A stretch of 17,407 bases of DNA from Pseudomonadota bacterium. GTDB lineage: Bacteria; Pseudomonadota; Alphaproteobacteria; Rhizobiales; Xanthobacteraceae. The DNA is taken from NCBI GenBank assembly GCA_023387555.1, contig JAEWHY010000432.1, forward strand, positions 1 through 17,407, given 5' to 3'. Shown piece after piece: positions 14,911 through 17,407 of the stretch. Each line of letters begins with the position of its first letter. The first letter of the stretch is position 1. Below the pieces are notes generated by a model that was not told the DNA's origin, did not search any database, and saw nothing but the letters and a program-made list of their open reading frames with translations. Position numbers and translations under genes: made by a program.

Positions 14911-15690
14911 ATGCCGTTGGACGACTTGTCGCAGACGACCCAAATCGGCGCCACCCGACGCGTGGAAGCAGCACCCGCCAATGCGCGGCTGCATCATCGC
15001 CAAGCGGCCGAGCAGATTCGCATGATGATCGATGGCGGGCGGCTGCGCGGTCCGGGGCGGCTCGGCGCGGGCCGCCTCCCCTCCGAACGCGAACTCGCGG
15101 AAGAACTCGGTGTCAGCCGCCGCGTGCTGCGCCAGGCGCTGGGATTGCTCGAGGCGGAAGGGCGCATCAGCCGCCAGCATGGCCGCGGAACCTTTGCCAC
15201 CGATGCGCGACACGCCACCGAAAGCCTCGTCACGGAGATGTCGCGGCTGACCAATCCGGGCGACACGCTGGAAGCGCGGCTTGCGATCGAACCGATGCAG
15301 GCGCGACTTGCAGCGCTGCGCGCCACGCAAGGCGATATCGACCGGCTATTCGAAGCGGCCGATTCCAGCCGCGATGCAAAGGATCCGCTGTCCTACGAGA
15401 AGGCCGACGCGGCGTTTCACAGACGCGTTGCCGCGGCCGCACGCAACCCGCTGCTGATCGCCATTTTCGATGCCGTGCTCGAAACCGCACTCGACAGCAA
15501 ATGGCGTCACGGCCGCGAGACGTCGCATTGCATCAACAATCAGGCCGCCTACGCCGCCGATCACCGCAAGATCGCCAATGCCATTGCCGAGCGCAATGCC
15601 GCCCAGGCCGAAGCCGCGATGCGCGCGCACCTCATGGGCGTGCAGAAGCGGCTGATCGAGCAGGTCTTTCCCGGCGCTGAGGCGGAGTGA
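14911..15690 (+). CDS. GntR family transcriptional regulator, FadR/FCD type
   Basis: This 259-aa DNA-binding regulator has an N-terminal winged helix-turn-helix (about residues 28-92, RLPSERELAEELGVSRRVLRQALGLL, then RHGRGTF-like RQHGRGTFA as the wing) and a C-terminal helical FCD ligand-binding domain. FCD hallmarks are DTLEARLAIEPMQARLAA, YEKADAAFHRRVAAAARNPLL and a terminal AMRAHLMGVQKRL, including Asp and His residues that often bind a metal and a carboxylate ligand. It is divergent from the cupin dioxygenase gene and probably controls that cluster in response to a pathway acid (inference). The start is ambiguous: GGAGG (14905-14909) is only 1 nt from the ATG at 14911 but 7 nt from an in-frame TTG at 14917, which may be the true start. 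Confidence 0.93.
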   Translation: MPLDDLSQTTQIGATRRVEAAPANARLHHRQAAEQIRMMIDGGRLRGPGRLGAGRLPSERELAEELGVSRRVLRQALGLLEAEGRISRQHGRGTFATDARHATESLVTEMSRLTNPGDTLEARLAIEPMQARLAALRATQGDIDRLFEAADSSRDAKDPLSYEKADAAFHRRVAAAARNPLLIAIFDAVLETALDSKWRHGRETSHCINNQAAYAADHRKIANAIAERNAAQAEAAMRAHLMGVQKRLIEQVFPGAEAE

Positions 15691-15700
15691 TTCAACCTGG

Positions 15701-15796
15701 TCATTCCGGGACGGCCTGAAAGGCCGGGCCCGGAATCCATACTCCCGTTCGCGGTTATGGATTCCGGGTTCGCCGCTTTGCGGCGCCCCGGAATGA
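15701..15796. repeat. Nested inverted repeat, family B copy 2
   Basis: The outer TCATTCCGGG and CCCGGAATGA pair, apart from local offsets. The inner GGAATCCAT and ATGGATTCC are perfect, and shoulder hairpins GGCCTGAAAGGCC and CGCCGCTTTGCGGCG are present. It matches the repeat at 3825-3941 in the arm sequences. It begins 10 bp after the regulator's stop codon and runs through the last codons of the convergent GIY-YIG gene, so it may also act as a bidirectional terminator. Confidence 0.88.
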
Positions 15797-16036
15797 CGCG
15801 GAGAGCAACGCCTTGCGGAACTTGCGGTCGCGCTTGAGATGCCACTCGCGACTCATAGCATCTTCACGGGACTCAAAACGTTCCGAATACAGCAGCGACC
15901 AGACCCGCCCGCGCGTTGTGCGCGCGCCCTTCCCGGCATTGTGCTGCGCCAGCCGGCGCTCGAGATTGAGCGTCCAGCCGACATAGGAGATCGGGCCGCG
16001 CGGCGTGGTGCTACCGAGAATATAGACGAAGGGCAT
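15755..16036 (-). CDS. GIY-YIG nuclease family protein
   Basis: This 93-aa single-domain GIY-YIG protein resembles the UvrC N-terminal and YhbQ endonuclease group. The motif pair appears as FVYILGS (3-9) and ISYVGWT (16-22). The conserved arginine is in NLERRLAQHN, and the glutamate region is in SREDAMSREWHLKR. Members may nick or process DNA, but most small ones have no known role. The frame continues to 16426, but the ATG at 16036 begins exactly at the fold's first strand. The ribosome site is poor. The last 13 residues, SFRGAAKRRTRNP, and the stop codon are encoded by the family B palindromic repeat, so the original C-terminus appears to have been replaced or extended. Confidence 0.85.
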   Translation of the reverse strand: MPFVYILGSTTPRGPISYVGWTLNLERRLAQHNAGKGARTTRGRVWSLLYSERFESREDAMSREWHLKRDRKFRKALLSASFRGAAKRRTRNP

Positions 16037-16214
16037 GTGTGGACGCTCGGGACAACAGTGCCACGCGAATCTAACTGAGTCCTGAACGTTTCCGCATACT
16101 CGGCGCCCCCCCGGAAAGAGGGAGGTCGCCGGCGACGGGCGGCGGGTAGGCCTGTGCAAGACAATGCCCCTCATCCCCCCTTTCAGCGGGAGCGACGCGG
16201 TAAGCGCCGCGAGG

Positions 16215-17123
16215 CTATGCCGCGCTCTTCGCCTTGAGTTGCGGCAGGCCGATGATCTCGCGCGCTTCCGCAGGTGTTGCCGGCTCGAGACCGAACTCGC
16301 GGATGATGCGCACGATGCGCTCGACAAGCTCGACGTTGTTCGCCAGCCGCCCCTTCGAATAATACAGATTGTCCTCCAACCCGACCCGCACGTGGCCGCC
16401 GAGCAGCAGCGACTGCACCGCCGCATTGAGTTGCGCGATGCCGACCGCGCTGACGTTGAACACCGCCCCCTCCGGCATCATCTCGACCATCTGCTGCAGG
16501 ATCTTCGGCGTGTAGGGCATGGCACCCTGAAAGCCGCGGTGCACGTTCAGCACGAAGTTGATGAAATACGGCTTGGTATCGAGCCCGGCATCGAGGCAGG
16601 CCTGCACGTCCTGCAGAAGATGGGTCGGAGAGAACACCTCCCACTCCGGCTTGATGCCGCGCTTCTGCATTTCCTTCGCCAGGAACTTGCAGCGCTCGGG
16701 CGACGTGTTCATCAGGATCTCGCGGCCCTCATAGGTCGCGATGATGGTGGTCGGATCGAGCGTGCACATTTCGGCGCCCGCCTCCATGCCCTTGATGCGC
16801 TCCTCGAAGATGATTTCGGGATAGCCGTTCGGGGCCTCGCGCACCATGTCGCCGTTGATGCCGCCGCCGGTCGAATTGTTGATGATGATGTCGCACTTCT
16901 CGCGGATCAGCCCGTTGATCTTGCGGTAGATGTCCGGGTTGCAGGTCGCAAGATCGTCCGGGCGGCGGGCATGCACGGCGACGAGGCTCGCGCCCGCGTT
17001 GTAGCAACGATAGACGTCGTCCGCGATTTCCTGCGGCTGGGTCGGCAAATTCGGGTTCTGCGCCTTTCCGGCCATGCCGCCGGTCGGCGCAATCGTGACG
17101 ATCACCTTGCCAGTCGTGCTCAT
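16215..17123 (-). CDS. Beta-keto acid cleavage enzyme family protein (DUF849, Kce-like)
   Basis: This 302-aa TIM-barrel enzyme belongs to the BKACE family, whose founder condenses 3-keto-5-aminohexanoate with acetyl-CoA to give acetoacetate and an aminoacyl-CoA. Family marks are IVTIAPTGGMAGKAQNPNLPTQP at the N-terminus, CDIIINNSTGGG (77-88), the FINFVLNVHRG segment and HVRVGLEDN (244-252), with R246, E250 and D251 matching catalytic and metal residues. The usual HxH zinc motif reads AVHAR, so only H51 is kept and A49 replaces the first His. The ATG at 17123 has GGGAGA well placed upstream, and it overlaps the stop of the acyl-CoA synthetase gene by ATGA. The pair suggests conversion of a beta-keto acid to a CoA thioester. 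The substrate is unknown. Confidence 0.92.
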   Translation of the reverse strand: MSTTGKVIVTIAPTGGMAGKAQNPNLPTQPQEIADDVYRCYNAGASLVAVHARRPDDLATCNPDIYRKINGLIREKCDIIINNSTGGGINGDMVREAPNGYPEIIFEERIKGMEAGAEMCTLDPTTIIATYEGREILMNTSPERCKFLAKEMQKRGIKPEWEVFSPTHLLQDVQACLDAGLDTKPYFINFVLNVHRGFQGAMPYTPKILQQMVEMMPEGAVFNVSAVGIAQLNAAVQSLLLGGHVRVGLEDNLYYSKGRLANNVELVERIVRIIREFGLEPATPAEAREIIGLPQLKAKSAA

Positions 17124-17407
17124 GACGCTTTCTCCCTTTTTGTAGCGATTCCGTTGACAGCGGCGCGGTCGCGATAATCCTCGCGCAGGACCTTGCGCAG
17201 CACCTTGCCGGCGGCGTTCTTGGGCAGCCGGTCGGTCACAAAAATTTCCTTTGGGCATTTGTAGCCGGCGAGCTTCTGCCGCGCGCGCGCCAGCAGCGCC
17301 TGCGGATCGAGCGAAGCGCTGCGCGGAACCACCGCCGCGACCACCTTCTGCACCCAGCGGTCATCCGGCAGATCGAACACCGCGACCTCCAGAACATCGG
17401 CGTCCTG
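17120..17407 (-). CDS. Acyl-CoA synthetase (AMP-binding family), C-terminal end only
   Basis: Only the last 95 codons are in the window. The rest lies beyond the right edge. The fragment is the small C-terminal domain of adenylate-forming acyl-CoA or CoA ligases: DADVLEVAVFDLPDDRW, then LAGYKCPKEIFVTDRLPKNAAGKVLRKVLRE. The lysine in KNAAGKVLR is the conserved residue needed for the adenylation step. Members activate a carboxylic acid with ATP and CoA. The stop codon overlaps the BKACE start by 4 nt, so the two are translationally coupled and likely work in one short pathway. The acid activated cannot be judged from this part. Confidence 0.93.
   Translation of the reverse strand, partial: QDADVLEVAVFDLPDDRWVQKVVAAVVPRSASLDPQALLARARQKLAGYKCPKEIFVTDRLPKNAAGKVLRKVLREDYRDRAAVNGIATKREKAS

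Noticed and set aside
16125..16136. Perfect 12-bp palindrome GTCGCCGGCGAC in the gap 16037-16214
   Set aside because: No loop and no T tract follow, and such G/C palindromes are expected by chance at this GC content. The gap otherwise shows nothing.
16037..16426. N-terminal extension of the GIY-YIG frame
   Set aside because: It overlaps the BKACE gene on the same strand in another frame, and the conserved fold begins at the ATG at 16036.

Overview
The window is GC-rich, has alphaproteobacterial Shine-Dalgarno sites and frequent TTG starts, and carries dispersed palindromic intergenic repeats, one of which encodes a C-terminus ending in SFRGAAKRRTRNP. Together these suggest a Hyphomicrobiales bacterium (Bradyrhizobium/Rhodopseudomonas/Xanthobacteraceae-like), probably chromosomal. 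The genus is an inference. No rRNA, tRNA, CRISPR, transposase or phage gene was seen. Nearly all genes are metabolic and most lie on the minus strand.

Layout. 1-1192: a plus-strand leader with palindromes, then an orphan Bug/TctC periplasmic binding protein. 1220-5221 (minus): a GTP cyclohydrolase II paralogue (URC1 type), a DUF1688/URC4 protein, uracil phosphoribosyltransferase and TspO. The first three are the signature set of the URC uracil-catabolic pathway. The genes are separated by large hairpin repeats, and a terminator-like hairpin sits in the leader. 5527-7134: a GMC flavin oxidoreductase. 7245-14768 (minus): a probable catabolic cluster read from right to left as gentisate/salicylate-type cupin ring-cleavage dioxygenase, LVIVD-repeat protein, RidA-family protein, Rieske non-heme-iron oxygenase, glutathione S-transferase, then a complete TRAP transporter (small permease, large permease, binding protein). 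A divergent GntR/FCD regulator starts at 14911. The shared 142-bp intergenic region holds two face-to-face promoter candidates overlapped by three copies of a short motif, a good candidate switch. 15701-16036: a repeat overlapping a small GIY-YIG nuclease gene. 16215-17407: a beta-keto-acid cleavage enzyme (DUF849) translationally coupled to the 3' end of an acyl-CoA synthetase gene cut off by the window edge.

How it works together (inference). The central cluster looks like a self-contained uptake and degradation module for a carboxylated, possibly amino-substituted, aromatic acid: TRAP import, Rieske hydroxylation, cupin ring cleavage, RidA imine/enamine chemistry and GST-type isomerisation, under GntR control. 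The substrate cannot be read from the sequence. The left module would turn uracil or its nucleotide into small carbon and nitrogen compounds. The combination of the aromatic module with LVIVD and RidA genes is the best candidate here for an undescribed pathway.
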